Positions 19,644 through 28,321 are shown, counted from the first letter of the stretch. The stretch: 64,000 nt of DNA from JAPKYZ01 sp033763835 (GCA_033763835.1 JANRJS010000012.1:1-64000), one strand, 5' to 3'. Notes: generated from the sequence alone by a model not told the origin. A program made the numbers and translations.

Positions 19644-20362
19644 TTCGCCCGGGTCTGCACCGCCGTCCAATCCTCCGGAACTTGCCCTTCTGGTAGCAGC
19701 GCGCCTTTCTCCAAATACCGTACCCGGGAGGCGAATCGAGCGGCGTGCGGGTCGTGGGTGACCATCACCACGGTCTTCGAAAACTCCCTGTTTAAGCGCT
19801 CCAAAATCGTCAGCACCTCTTGCGCGGAGTTCGCGTCGAGATTGCCGGTCGGCTCGTCGGCGAGGATCAGGTCGGGATCCGTCACGATAGCCCGCGCGAT
19901 CGCCACGCGCTGCTCCTGGCCGCCCGAGAGTTGCTTCGGCAGGTGCGTCAAGCGATCGCCTAGGCCGACCAGTTTCAGCGCCGTTGCCGCATGCTCCTTG
20001 CGTTCCTTCGCCGAAAGCGACGTGAGCAGCAGCGGCAGTTCCACGTTCTCGATCGCCGTCAGAACGGGAATCAAATTGAAGCTTTGGAAGACGAATCCGA
20101 TGTGCGCATTTCGCCACGCCGCCACGGTCTTATCGCTCAACGCGCGCAGATCCGAGCCGAGCACTTCAATCGAGCCCGATGTCGCGCGATCCATGGCCGC
20201 GATCAGGTAGAGCAGCGTCGATTTGCCCGACCCCGAAGGTCCCATCAAGCCGACGAACTCGCCTTTTCCGATCGAAAGCGATGCGTCTTTAAGCGCCGTC
20301 ACTTCGAACTGGTCGCGCTTGTAGACGCGCGTCAGATTTTCCGTCTGGATGACCGTGTCCAC
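19640..20362 (-). CDS. ABC transporter ATP-binding protein (MacB/LolD type)
   Basis: This 240-residue ATPase drives the adjacent FtsX-type permeases. It shows Walker A GPSGSGKST at 41-49, Q-loop near Gln93, signature LSGGQEQRVAIARA from about 145, Walker B DLILADE at 164-170 and the EPTGNLD extension typical of the LolD/MacB/FtsE subfamily. It starts with GTG immediately after the TAG of the adaptor gene. It is the last gene of a four-gene operon: permease, permease, periplasmic adaptor, ATPase. The likely role is tripartite export of a peptide, lipid or macrolide-like compound. Confidence 0.95.
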
Positions 20363-21706
20363 CTACGCCCCTTTCGCCTTCACTTTGCTTCCATCTTTCA
20401 ATTCGGCGGGCGGATTCAGCACCAAATCCTCCCCGCCGATCAAGCCTTCTTCCACTCGCTGCCCTTCCGAAGTCGAGCCGGTTACACGCACCGTGCGCTT
20501 AATTACTTTGCCGCCCACCACAACGTACACGGCATCGCCGCGCACCGCCGCCGCCGGAATGTAGACGACGGGCTTCGTTGGAGCCGATGGCGCGGATTTC
20601 GGCTCATCGCTTACGAACGCGACGCTCGCGTTCATGTCGGGACGCAAATAGGAATCCGGCGCGAGCACCTTCACCTTGACTTGCACCGTCGCCTTTTGGC
20701 GATTCGCTTCGGGCGAGATTTCTTCGATGACGCCGTCGTACTTCCGGTCGGGATATGCGTCCGTCGTGATGACTCCCTTTTGCTTTGCGCCGAGGCGCGC
20801 GAAGTCGTTTTGATTGATGTCGAGTTCCACTTGCAGATCGTTCAAATCGGCGAGCGAGACCACGTAGCCCTTCGCGCCGCGGTCGCCGACGAATCCGGTA
20901 GTCACGAACTCTCCTTTTTCGACGTTGCGCTCGAGCACCGTGCCCGTCACGGGAGCCTTGATCAGCGTGTTATTAAGCTGCGTTTCATAGAACGCCACGC
21001 GCCCCTTCGCTTCCTCGATCTGCCCTCGCAGTGCGGCGATGACTTCTTGCCTAGGCCCAATCTTCACCAGCTCATATGTCTTTTCGAGCGATGCTACGCG
21101 GGCCGTCGCCGCGTCCCGCCGCGCGATGGCATCGTCGAGGAGTTGAGGCGCTTGCACCTTCTGTTCCACCAATTCGCGCGTGCGTTTCAAGCTCACTTCC
21201 GCATTTGCGAGATCGGCTTTAGCCTGCGCGACATTCGCCGCCGCCGCCGAAATCTCCTCCGGCCGCGAGCCGTTGAGCAACTCCTGCAAACGGGCTTCGA
21301 GCGACATCAGTTGCCCGCGCCCCTGCTGCAGTTGCGCGCGATACTCGTCGTCTTCGAGCCGCACGATGACTTGGCCTTCGCGCACCTTGTCGCCCTTCTC
21401 GACGCCGATCCACTGCACGCGCCCCACGACTTTCGAGGCCACCTGAATTTTGTGATGCGCCACGATGTAGCCCGTCGCGTTCAGTACCACCGATCCCCCA
21501 CCGGCACCCGCCACAGAAGCGGGCTTAACGCGATAAAGCTCGACTTCGGGCGCGGCGTTCAGCATGCCGTACAGCCACCGGCCTGCACCTGCGCCGAGGA
21601 ATAACAGTATCCCGGCGACGATGAATCGGCGCGCCCAAGGCGACCCTTCTTCAGCGGCCCGCTTCTTCGACCGGTCGATCCGCAAACTTTTCAGATCCGC
21701 TTCCAT
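20363..21706 (-). CDS. HlyD-type periplasmic adaptor of ABC efflux system
   Basis: This 447-residue membrane-fusion protein starts with a cytosolic lead, then one transmembrane helix (FIVAGILLFLGAGAGRWLYG, about 29-48). A barrel-sandwich half follows, then a long Ala/Glu/Arg-rich coiled coil (about 140-240), then the second lipoyl half (NNTLIKAPVTGTVLERNVEKG) and a C-terminal barrel domain. This is the MacA/HlyD layout that links an inner-membrane ABC exporter to an outer-membrane channel. No TolC-like channel gene is in the window. It abuts the ATPase gene and is 8 bases after a permease gene. Confidence 0.92.
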   Translation of the reverse strand: MEADLKSLRIDRSKKRAAEEGSPWARRFIVAGILLFLGAGAGRWLYGMLNAAPEVELYRVKPASVAGAGGGSVVLNATGYIVAHHKIQVASKVVGRVQWIGVEKGDKVREGQVIVRLEDDEYRAQLQQGRGQLMSLEARLQELLNGSRPEEISAAAANVAQAKADLANAEVSLKRTRELVEQKVQAPQLLDDAIARRDAATARVASLEKTYELVKIGPRQEVIAALRGQIEEAKGRVAFYETQLNNTLIKAPVTGTVLERNVEKGEFVTTGFVGDRGAKGYVVSLADLNDLQVELDINQNDFARLGAKQKGVITTDAYPDRKYDGVIEEISPEANRQKATVQVKVKVLAPDSYLRPDMNASVAFVSDEPKSAPSAPTKPVVYIPAAAVRGDAVYVVVGGKVIKRTVRVTGSTSEGQRVEEGLIGGEDLVLNPPAELKDGSKVKAKGA

Positions 21707-21714
21707 GATCCTCT

Positions 21715-22884
21715 TTAGGCTTCCCGTAAGGCAGCCAGAATCTCCTTACGCGCGGCGCTTGACGCCGGGAACAGTCCGCCCAGCGCGCCGAGCAGTAGCG
21801 CAAACCCCATGCCGATGGCCATGATCACCGGAGTAATCGCGAAGTTGAAGGAGATTTCGGAGAAGGTCACGAAGTTGCCGATACCGGTTGAGATGTTGTT
21901 TAACGGCAAGACCAACAAGCACCCCAGCGCCCCGCCCACCAAAGCCAGCAACAGCGATTCAAGGAAGAAACTCGTGAGCACGCTCGCCCGCGAGAAACCC
22001 AACACCCGCAGCGTTCCGATCTCTTTAGCGCGCCGGGCGACGGCCGCGTACATCGTATTCATCGCCGCAAAGCAGCTGCCCACAGCCATCACAATCGAGA
22101 TGAACACGCCGAGAAACTGCAACGGGGCGGCGGACGCCGTCTGCGACTCGAAATACGCTTTCTCGTTCAGCGCTTTCACCTTCAACTTCTGGTCCGCCTG
22201 AAAGCTGTTGAGCAGCGCCTGAGCGGAAGCTTCGTCCGTCGCGCGCACCAGCGCGGAACTTAGCGTGTCCGGGCGGTTATAGTCGGAACTCGCTTGATTC
22301 AGATCCGCCCAAATCTCGCTGTTGACCGCGGATCGCCCACCGTCCATCACGCCCACTACTTCCCACTCTCCGCGCGCAAACTTCAGCTTCCCGCCGAGCT
22401 TTGCATCGGGAAACCGCTCCGCGATCGACTTACCGACCACCACTTCGCGCTTGCCTGTCTCGAACCAGCGCCCCGCCGCGAGTTTCAACCCCTTGCGCAT
22501 TTCGATCCCTACGGGCAATACTCCGCGAATGGTGACGTTCATTCCGTCCGGAGCGTCCACGCGCGGCAGATTGATCACCTGCACCATTTCGAGCGACACC
22601 ATAGGCTCGCCCTTAGAATCTCGCGCGATGCCCGGCTTGAACTTCGTGTTCTGGTACATCTCGCGCGAGAAGATGCTGTTGAGCTCGGCCGTCGCCCCGT
22701 CGCGCATCACGAGGATGTTCAGCGGATCGCCGGACGATTCGAACGCCGTCTGCAGACCCTGCACCAGCGCCAGCACGCTCAGCAGTACCGCGACGGTGAG
22801 TGCGATGCCGAGCGCCGTCATCAATGTTGTGGTCTTGCGGACCACCAGATTCCGAATGTTGTAGGAGATAGGAACTGCCATCAT
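21715..22884 (-). CDS. FtsX/MacB-type ABC transporter permease
   Basis: This 389-residue permease has an N-terminal transmembrane helix (TLMTALGIALTVAVLLSVLA), a roughly 200-residue periplasmic domain, and three C-terminal helices forming the FtsX domain (FISIVMAVGSCFAAMNTMYA; SRASVLTSFFLESLLLALVG; ITPVIMAIGMGFALLLGALG). It starts ATGATG right after the TAA of the other permease. The two permeases presumably form a heterodimer working with the neighbouring ATPase and adaptor. Confidence 0.92.
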   Translation of the reverse strand: MMAVPISYNIRNLVVRKTTTLMTALGIALTVAVLLSVLALVQGLQTAFESSGDPLNILVMRDGATAELNSIFSREMYQNTKFKPGIARDSKGEPMVSLEMVQVINLPRVDAPDGMNVTIRGVLPVGIEMRKGLKLAAGRWFETGKREVVVGKSIAERFPDAKLGGKLKFARGEWEVVGVMDGGRSAVNSEIWADLNQASSDYNRPDTLSSALVRATDEASAQALLNSFQADQKLKVKALNEKAYFESQTASAAPLQFLGVFISIVMAVGSCFAAMNTMYAAVARRAKEIGTLRVLGFSRASVLTSFFLESLLLALVGGALGCLLVLPLNNISTGIGNFVTFSEISFNFAITPVIMAIGMGFALLLGALGGLFPASSAARKEILAALREA

Positions 22885-24045
22885 TTACCCGGTAAATCGC
22901 ATCGTGTCGAGAATCGGCGTTCGCGACGCGTTCCACGCCGGGACGATGGCCGCGATCAGACCGATGGCCGCGCCCAATGCCAAGCAAATCGCAGTCGTAG
23001 CCGGAGTCAAACTCAAGTTGCGCAACTGCGCGAGAAACGTACCTGCCGCCGCACCGACGCCCGCCGCGAGTATGGAGGCGAGCAGACACCCTACAGCCGC
23101 GCCGATGAGCGCAACAAGCACCGCTTCGCCCAGGATGATCGTGAGGATTCCGCCGTCGGTGAATCCCACCGTCTTCATCACGCCGACCTCGCGAACTCGC
23201 TCGCGCACGGCCATCGCCATCGTGTTGGCCGAAACCAGAAGGATCGTAAACGTCACCGCGCCACAGATGGCGAACAGGAACATCTTGACGTTGCCGAAGA
23301 ACGACGCGAAGCTCAGAAGAAACGCCGATTCGGTCTCCGTTCGCGTTTGCGCCGTCGAGTTTTCGAACATCGCGTCCACCTCGCGCGCGATCCTCGGCAA
23401 ATCCTCTTTATTCGAAGCCAAAATGCCGAACGTACCCGCGAAATCTCGGCGGGCGGCGGGCAGCGATTGATACAGATACTCGAGGTGAAAATACAATGTC
23501 TCGTCATCGTCGGTCGAATCGTAGATGCCGCGAACGATGAATTCGTAATCGCCCGGGAAGATGTCGCCCTTGATCGGAATGCGGTCGCCGATCTTGAATC
23601 CGAACTTCTTGACTAGGCCGCTGCCGACGATGCAGGACTGCCGCTCGCGAATGAACGCTTGCTTCTGATCCTCCGGCATGACGATGTCTTGCTGGACTTT
23701 CAGCATGTCCGCGGGTTCCGCCGCAAACCGCGCGAAGAAGTTGTTCGGGTCGCGCTCGTCTTTGTACGTTCCGCCGAACCATTGCCCGATGTAGACCGCC
23801 TCGACGCCCTTCACCTGCGCGATGCGCTGTTTGTAGAACGCAGGCATCTGCTGCGTGAGCGAAACGCGATGCCGTGTAATGAGCCGCCGCGCTTGACTAG
23901 GTGTCGGGTCGGCGAGGTACAGCGCGTTATACATCGCAAACAACACGCCCAGCAGGCAGAACGAAACCGCTACCGACGCAATGGTCAGTAGCGTTCGCCG
24001 CCGGTTACGCAGCGTATTCTTGAAAATCAGGGACCAGTACCGCAC
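22885..24045 (-). CDS. FtsX/MacB-type ABC transporter permease
   Basis: This 386-residue permease is the first gene of the efflux operon. An N-terminal helix (RTLLTIASVAVSFCLLGVLF) is followed by a MacB-like periplasmic core and three C-terminal helices (FLFAICGAVTFTILLVSANT; LGEAVLVALIGAAVGCLLAS; ICLALGAAIGLIAAIVPAWN). It resembles the second permease in layout but not closely in sequence, which fits a heterodimer. The gene is divergent from tadA with a 38-base gap, so its promoter must overlap the tadA upstream region. Confidence 0.92.
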   Translation of the reverse strand: MRYWSLIFKNTLRNRRRTLLTIASVAVSFCLLGVLFAMYNALYLADPTPSQARRLITRHRVSLTQQMPAFYKQRIAQVKGVEAVYIGQWFGGTYKDERDPNNFFARFAAEPADMLKVQQDIVMPEDQKQAFIRERQSCIVGSGLVKKFGFKIGDRIPIKGDIFPGDYEFIVRGIYDSTDDDETLYFHLEYLYQSLPAARRDFAGTFGILASNKEDLPRIAREVDAMFENSTAQTRTETESAFLLSFASFFGNVKMFLFAICGAVTFTILLVSANTMAMAVRERVREVGVMKTVGFTDGGILTIILGEAVLVALIGAAVGCLLASILAAGVGAAAGTFLAQLRNLSLTPATTAICLALGAAIGLIAAIVPAWNASRTPILDTMRFTG

Positions 24046-24083
24046 TCCGCCATTTTAGCGGTTGGCGGAAGTACTTTCGCAAA

Positions 24084-24551
24084 ATGACGGACGAACGGCG
24101 GGAAAACGCGGACGAACGGCTAATGCGCGCCGCGCTCGATCTCGCGCGCGAAGCCGAAGCGGCGGGGGAAGTGCCAGTGGGCGCGGTGGTCGTAATCGGC
24201 GGCGAGATTCGCGGGCGGGGCCGCAACTCACCCATCGCGGCGAACGATCCGACGGCCCATGCGGAAATGCTGGCGCTGCGCGAAGCGGCGGCGGCCGTGG
24301 GCAACTACCGGCTGGGCGATGCGACTCTTTACGTGACGCTCGAACCGTGCCCGATGTGCGCGGGCGCGCTGGTACAGGCTCGGGTGCGGCGGCTCGTTTT
24401 CGGCGCGCGCGACCTCCGGTTCGGCGGCGTCCGCAGCAAGTTCCGGCTCGCCGACTCGGATCTCTTGAACCACCGCGTCGAAATCGCGGAGGGCGTGCTC
24501 GGCGCGGAATGCGCGGAGCTGCTCAAAAAGTTCTTCGAGTCCCGCCGCTAG
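24084..24551 (+). CDS. tadA: tRNA-specific adenosine deaminase
   Basis: This 155-residue zinc deaminase converts A34 to inosine in tRNA-Arg(ACG). The catalytic motif THAEM (His59, Glu61) and PCPMCAGAL (zinc Cys89 and Cys92) are at the expected spacing. The flanking PVGAVVV and the downstream FGARDLRFGGVRSKF segment match TadA rather than cytidine or guanine deaminases. The length is normal for the family. It is convergent with a cluster of unrecognised small genes, with 8 bases between stops. Confidence 0.95.
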   Translation: MTDERRENADERLMRAALDLAREAEAAGEVPVGAVVVIGGEIRGRGRNSPIAANDPTAHAEMLALREAAAAVGNYRLGDATLYVTLEPCPMCAGALVQARVRRLVFGARDLRFGGVRSKFRLADSDLLNHRVEIAEGVLGAECAELLKKFFESRR

Positions 24552-24559
24552 CTGGGTCA

Positions 24560-25147
24560 TCAAGGCTTCTCGCGAGTCGCCGTCAACTCTAGAACCGGCG
24601 ACGACAATCCGACAACTCGACCGTCGAGCGAGATCCGCATCTTTTCCTGCGAAGGCTTCGCGGCGAGCGTACCGTCGGCCCGCAATCGCAATACGCCGAC
24701 CGCTTCGAACGATACCGGCTCCCAGATACTTCGCGAGTCCGCCGCCAAGCTGCGCCGTAAACGCTCGTACGCCGCCGTTAGCGCCGCCGCGATCTCGCGA
24801 ATCAGCGCCGCCGCTTCCACGGGCATCGTCAGCGCCGTCATGGGAGCGGCGGTCATCGGCGTCGCTCTTATCACCGGCTCCATCGCCGTCGTCACTTGCG
24901 CGTCTACCGGCGACCAAGTCTCGCCGCCCAACGGGATGAAGCCGAACAGCGTTGTGCCGGATCGGCGCTCAATGAAGAACCGCCAGGAGAATCGCAGGCG
25001 CCGCAGATACGCCATCTCGCCTTGGCCGCCGTTCGGAAACCAGCGGTCCACCGAGGCGAAAGACACACGACGCGCCGCGTTTGGGATCGCGAGACCGAGC
25101 GCCGCGAAATCCTCCGGCAGTTGCGTCAGCGGGTTCGCGTCCGCCAT
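24560..25147 (-). CDS. Unrecognised protein, last gene of orphan operon (orphan D)
   Basis: I do not recognise this 195-residue protein. It has no signal peptide or convincing membrane helix. The N-terminal part is aromatic and Arg-rich (YLRRLRFSWRFFIERR, about 47-62) followed by GTTLFGFIPLGGETWS. The middle is an Ala/Arg helix (about 111-135), and the C-terminus is strand-rich (VGVLRLRADGTL ... VVGLSSPVLELTATREKP). The ATG is preceded by GGAG with 5-base spacing and lies 2 bases after the preceding stop, so it is the terminal gene of the coupled set. The helix-then-strands layout, ending in a strand and Pro, loosely echoes the three genes upstream. Confidence 0.72.
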   Translation of the reverse strand: MADANPLTQLPEDFAALGLAIPNAARRVSFASVDRWFPNGGQGEMAYLRRLRFSWRFFIERRSGTTLFGFIPLGGETWSPVDAQVTTAMEPVIRATPMTAAPMTALTMPVEAAALIREIAAALTAAYERLRRSLAADSRSIWEPVSFEAVGVLRLRADGTLAAKPSQEKMRISLDGRVVGLSSPVLELTATREKP

Positions 25148-25149
25148 CG

Positions 25150-25905
25150 CTACTCCAGCTTCTTGAGGAACGCCTCGAGCGCTTCGCCCTGCGCCGCGAA
25201 CGTAGCCGCCGACGCGCTCGCCACAGGATCCCGTAACGCTACCAGCGACGCGCCATCGGCCAGTTGGGTCAGGAACCAGATCCCGACCTTGCCTGCATCG
25301 GACCGGATGAGCAGATAGCTATTCGCGTCGGTTGCGAGAATCAACACGCGGTCGAACGGAGCGCCTGTCAGAGACGGCGGTGCACCTACGCTTTTCAGCA
25401 GTTCGAGAATCGCGGCGCGGCGTGGGCGGGCGAGTACCGGTTCATACAAGAACGGCGGCGGCTGGCCCGGCATCGGCGGCGGCGCGGAGACGATCTCGAA
25501 CTCCACGCTCTGCTGGTGCATCGTCTGCGCCTTTGTTTCGTTGCCGAAGAAGAAGATGTTGAAACCTTTTTCCTTTTCCTTGGTCAGCGCGAACTTCATT
25601 TGCGCGGTGAGTTTGGGGATGCGATAGACGCTCGGCAGCAGATATGGGCTGGCGGCTACCGACTTCAGATACTCGCGCGACGCCTGGTCCATCTTCGATT
25701 GCGCGGCCACCAAGCCTTGCCCGATGGCTTCGAAGAACTCGGCGAAGTCGGCCTTCTGTTCGTCGTCGTCGCCACCGAAGATTCCCGCCGCGATCGCCGG
25801 AGCGCCGGTGGTAGCCGCCTTTGCGCCGCCTTTTTTCGCGGCGCTAACCGGGGGCTTTTTCTTCTTCGCCGCCGCCTTCTTCGTGGCTCCCTTCTTCGTA
25901 GCCAC
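25150..25905 (-). CDS. Unrecognised protein with Lys/Ala-rich N-terminal tail (orphan C)
   Basis: This 251-residue protein matches no family I know. Residues 1-35 are a Lys/Ala-rich tail like histone H1 or bacterial Hc1 tails (TKKAAAKKKKPPVSAAKK). An acidic patch GGDDDEQKADF precedes a helix IGQGLVAAQSKMDQAS (61-76). A strand pair follows (KLTAQMKFALTKEKEKGFNI and QQSVEFEIVSAPPP, 98-144), then a second alpha/beta domain ending LEAFLKKLE. Start is GTG, which shares its first base with the preceding TAG (TAGTG), with GGAG five bases upstream. The tail suggests binding of an acidic partner such as nucleic acid, but this is inference. Confidence 0.75.
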   Translation of the reverse strand: MATKKGATKKAAAKKKKPPVSAAKKGGAKAATTGAPAIAAGIFGGDDDEQKADFAEFFEAIGQGLVAAQSKMDQASREYLKSVAASPYLLPSVYRIPKLTAQMKFALTKEKEKGFNIFFFGNETKAQTMHQQSVEFEIVSAPPPMPGQPPPFLYEPVLARPRRAAILELLKSVGAPPSLTGAPFDRVLILATDANSYLLIRSDAGKVGIWFLTQLADGASLVALRDPVASASAATFAAQGEALEAFLKKLE

Positions 25906-26489
25906 TAAGTCTCCGTCACCGCCGTGGGCTTACGTCCCACGATCTTTTCGAAAATCGAGGCCTGCTTCTCGATCAGATCCTTGTCCACTTGCGCGGCGTC
26001 CTTCGGCAGTTCAAGCGACTTCGCCGACAAATCTTTCGCGCGGTCGAGTAGCGTCTGCAACGCCGTCTGATCCGCGGGGATCGCGTGGATCGTCGTCTTC
26101 ACCTCCGCCGCCGCCCGGTAGTCGTAGGCATAGCCGACCGTAAATGCCGCGTTCACCGACACACCCGGAACGCCCACGCCCAGCCCAACGGTCGCCGTCA
26201 AGTCCATCGACTGCGCTAAATCTAGTTTCACGTTCAGCGTCGTCTCCGTGTACTGGTAACGCGATGGCGCGCAGGCCACCAGGAGTTCGCGAAACACCTG
26301 TGCAAACTTCTCCGCGTCCGCGCCCGCATCCCCGAGCGTCATCTTCGCCATCGCCAGTAGCCGTTCGATGGAGTCGAGATAGTCGGCGTTGAGCGCTTTT
26401 TGCGCGGCGGCGATCGAGAGTCCGAGCCCGCCCACGATGTTCGGGACGTGCGTTAAATCCTGAATGAGTTTGCTAGCGGGCTGGGCCAT
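25905..26489 (-). CDS. Unrecognised protein, Q-x-x-[LM]-[DN] helix family (orphan B)
   Basis: This 194-residue protein is of unknown family. It has a helix LGLSIAAAQKALNADYLDSI (22-41), a second helical stretch, a beta segment with Gly-rich turns (ETTLNVKLDLAQS; VGLGVGVPGVSVNAAFTVGY; VKTTIHAIP, 82-138), and a Lys/Glu/Asp-rich C-terminal helix. It lacks a signal peptide. The ATG has a strong GAGGAGG Shine-Dalgarno 6 bases upstream and lies 17 bases inside the preceding gene. Its stop shares a base with the start of the next gene. The helix motif and the final strand resemble those of the neighbouring genes on both sides. Confidence 0.75.
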   Translation of the reverse strand: MAQPASKLIQDLTHVPNIVGGLGLSIAAAQKALNADYLDSIERLLAMAKMTLGDAGADAEKFAQVFRELLVACAPSRYQYTETTLNVKLDLAQSMDLTATVGLGVGVPGVSVNAAFTVGYAYDYRAAAEVKTTIHAIPADQTALQTLLDRAKDLSAKSLELPKDAAQVDKDLIEKQASIFEKIVGRKPTAVTET

Positions 26490-26757
26490 CGGCCGCCTCC
26501 TCTTGTACTGGATGTGCCACTACTTCTACCGTCACCCGCGAATGACTGTCTTCGCGAGCGCCAAAACGGATCGCGTAATTCAGGTTGAACGGCGCGGCAT
26601 TTATCTCAAATCCTCGGGTCCGCCGCGCTTCCATTACCATCGCCGCCGACACCGTGTGCCGCGCGATCAGCATCCCCGCGCCGGCGCGGTCGAGCATCGA
26701 CTGCACGCGTATTGCGTCCGCCGCGAGGTCTGCGATCCAGTGGGACACCGGCCGCAT
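26473..26757 (-). CDS. Unrecognised 94-residue protein (orphan A)
   Basis: This is the smallest member of the orphan set, with no family recognised. It has a helix DLAADAIRVQSMLDRAG (10-26) and strands VMEARR, FEINAAPFNLNYAIRFG and RVTVEVVAHPV (41-84), then a short acidic tail. Its ATG overlaps the DUF1080 stop as TGATG and is preceded by AAGGAG at 5 bases, which is strong support for this start over a longer in-frame extension that runs antisense-free into DUF1080 coding DNA. It is probably cytosolic. It looks like a minimal version of the helix-plus-hairpin unit seen in the next two genes. Confidence 0.72.
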   Translation of the reverse strand: MRPVSHWIADLAADAIRVQSMLDRAGAGMLIARHTVSAAMVMEARRTRGFEINAAPFNLNYAIRFGAREDSHSRVTVEVVAHPVQEEAADGPAR

Positions 26758-27350
26758 CAGCGCTCCTTCACGCGGATGTTGCGGAACATCACCACGCTCT
26801 TGCGGTCGTGCAGCTGGAGCCCGATCGGTCCACGCTTCGGTCTCGCCGGATCGCCCGCATGCTCGCAAACCAATTGGCCGTTAAGCTTCACGCGGATCGT
26901 CGAATCGCGCACTTCAATATCGAACGCATTCCAATCGTTATCGATCTGCGGACCCTTGCGCGCCGCCTGAAACAGGTAGATCGATCCCGTCCCGAACTTC
27001 TCGTTCAGGTAGCCGTTCAATATCTGAATCTCGTAGCCGTTGTGCGAGGGAGTGCGCGTCCGGTCCGCCTCGGCGCCGTGCGAGTACCGCCCGCGCGTGG
27101 CGTCGCGAATCGAAATACCGGAGTTGCCGCGGAACCGCGTCCACCATTCAACGTGCAGATCGTATTCGCCGAACTCCCCTTTGGTGTACAACCACGCTTG
27201 ATCGGGATTCTTGCCGGTGGGCGGAAGCGATTCGTCGCGCTCGCCCAAAATCGTTTTATCGCGCATGAAAGTCCACACGCCGTTACCCACCTTTTCCCAG
27301 GCGTCGGGACTCGATAAGTCGATCGCCAACACGAGCAGCGCGACGGTCAT
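26757..27350 (-). CDS. DUF1080 (3-keto-disaccharide hydrolase family) protein, exported
   Basis: This 197-residue protein has a short signal (MTVALLVLAIDLSS) and a concanavalin-like DUF1080 fold. Family landmarks include LYTKGEFGEYDLHVEWW, NSGISIRD, NGYEIQILNGY and DNDWNAFDIEVRD-like (NDWNAFDIEV) and a final strand VVMFRNIRVKE. DUF1080 proteins are periplasmic and include hydrolases of 3-keto-glycosides. I took the ATG at 27350, which overlaps the aldo/keto reductase stop as ATGA; longer frames upstream are antisense-type noise within that gene. The downstream stop overlaps orphan A's start, so the enzyme and the orphan genes share an mRNA. Confidence 0.87.
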   Translation of the reverse strand: MTVALLVLAIDLSSPDAWEKVGNGVWTFMRDKTILGERDESLPPTGKNPDQAWLYTKGEFGEYDLHVEWWTRFRGNSGISIRDATRGRYSHGAEADRTRTPSHNGYEIQILNGYLNEKFGTGSIYLFQAARKGPQIDNDWNAFDIEVRDSTIRVKLNGQLVCEHAGDPARPKRGPIGLQLHDRKSVVMFRNIRVKER

Positions 27351-28321
27351 GGGATCGGCGCCTCCATCGGCAGAATTCCTTCGCTCCGAAGATCGTGCCA
27401 TAACGCGGCGGGGATGGGAACGCTCATCAATCGCAAATTCTCGTCGAACTCTTTCGGATCGCGAGCGCCGGGAATGACGTTCGCCACCGTCGAGTGGCCA
27501 AATGGGAACTGCAGGGCCGCCGCTTTCAAGTCCACTCGATGACGGTCGCAAATCGATCGGGCCTTGGCCACTTTCGCCAACAACTCGGGAGGAGCGGGCA
27601 CGTAGTTGAACGTCGTGCCCCCGGCGAGAATTCCGGAATTGTACGGTCCGCCAATGACGATCGAAATTCCCTTCTCCGTACACAGCGGCAGAAAACTCGC
27701 GAGCGCTGTGTGGTCGATGAGCGTATAACGCCCGGCGAGCAGGAAGCAATCGAACTCGCCCTCGCGGGCAAAACGTTCTAGCATCTCCCACTGATTCATC
27801 CCCGCGCCGATCGCTTTCACGAGGCCTTGCGCGCGCAACTCGTGAATTACGGGGTACGCTTCGTTGATCGCTTCTTCCCAATGGTCGTCCGGATCGTGGA
27901 TCAGCAGCACGTCGATGCGGTCCACTTTCATGCGCTTCAGGCTTTCTTCGAAGCTGCGCATCACCGCGTCGCGCGAGAAATCGAAACGCCAGCGGAACGG
28001 ACTCAGGTTCTTCCACTGGCTATCGGCCATCGTGGCGGGATCGGCTGGTTCCAGCACGCGGCCCACTTTTGTCGAGAGCACATAGCTGTCGCGCGGCACG
28101 CCGGAAAGCGCCTGGCCGACGAACTCTTCGCTCTTACCGTGGCCGTACATCGGCGCGGTGTCGATGAAGTTCACGCCCGCCGCCAGCGCACGCTGGATCG
28201 CTCCGACGGCGTCCCGCTCCTCGACGGCCGTGTACAAGCCGGGCAATGCCGCAGTACCCAAACCTAACTTCGTGACGCGAACACCGGTCCGTCCCAACTC
28301 CGCTTTGTCGAAAGGATTCAT
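27347..28321 (-). CDS. Aldo/keto reductase
   Basis: This 324-residue NADPH-dependent oxidoreductase barrel carries all four catalytic residues: Asp in NFIDTAPMYG, Tyr in MYGHG, Lys in STKVG and His in VLLIHDPDDHW. It belongs to the L-fucose/D-threo-aldose dehydrogenase-like branch on the basis of its opening (AELGRTGVRVTKLGLGTAALPG). Next to a DUF1080 protein it may act on sugars. The C-terminus PMEAPIP overlaps the DUF1080 start. It lies 16 bases after the CPBP gene and is probably co-transcribed with it. Confidence 0.92.
   Translation of the reverse strand: MNPFDKAELGRTGVRVTKLGLGTAALPGLYTAVEERDAVGAIQRALAAGVNFIDTAPMYGHGKSEEFVGQALSGVPRDSYVLSTKVGRVLEPADPATMADSQWKNLSPFRWRFDFSRDAVMRSFEESLKRMKVDRIDVLLIHDPDDHWEEAINEAYPVIHELRAQGLVKAIGAGMNQWEMLERFAREGEFDCFLLAGRYTLIDHTALASFLPLCTEKGISIVIGGPYNSGILAGGTTFNYVPAPPELLAKVAKARSICDRHRVDLKAAALQFPFGHSTVANVIPGARDPKEFDENLRLMSVPIPAALWHDLRSEGILPMEAPIP

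Noticed and set aside
19991..21604. 537-codon plus-strand open frame across the ABC ATPase and adaptor genes
   Set aside because: It is antisense to two well-supported genes, with His/Arg-rich noise and no motif.
22294..23616. 440-codon plus-strand open frame across both ABC permease genes
   Set aside because: It is antisense to coding DNA, lacks hydrophobic or family patterns and is Arg/His-rich.
26757..28016. Longer version of the DUF1080 gene with a 220-residue N-terminal extension
   Set aside because: The extension is in the wrong frame of the aldo/keto reductase gene, is Arg/Ser-rich, and an ATG with a signal peptide lies at 27350.
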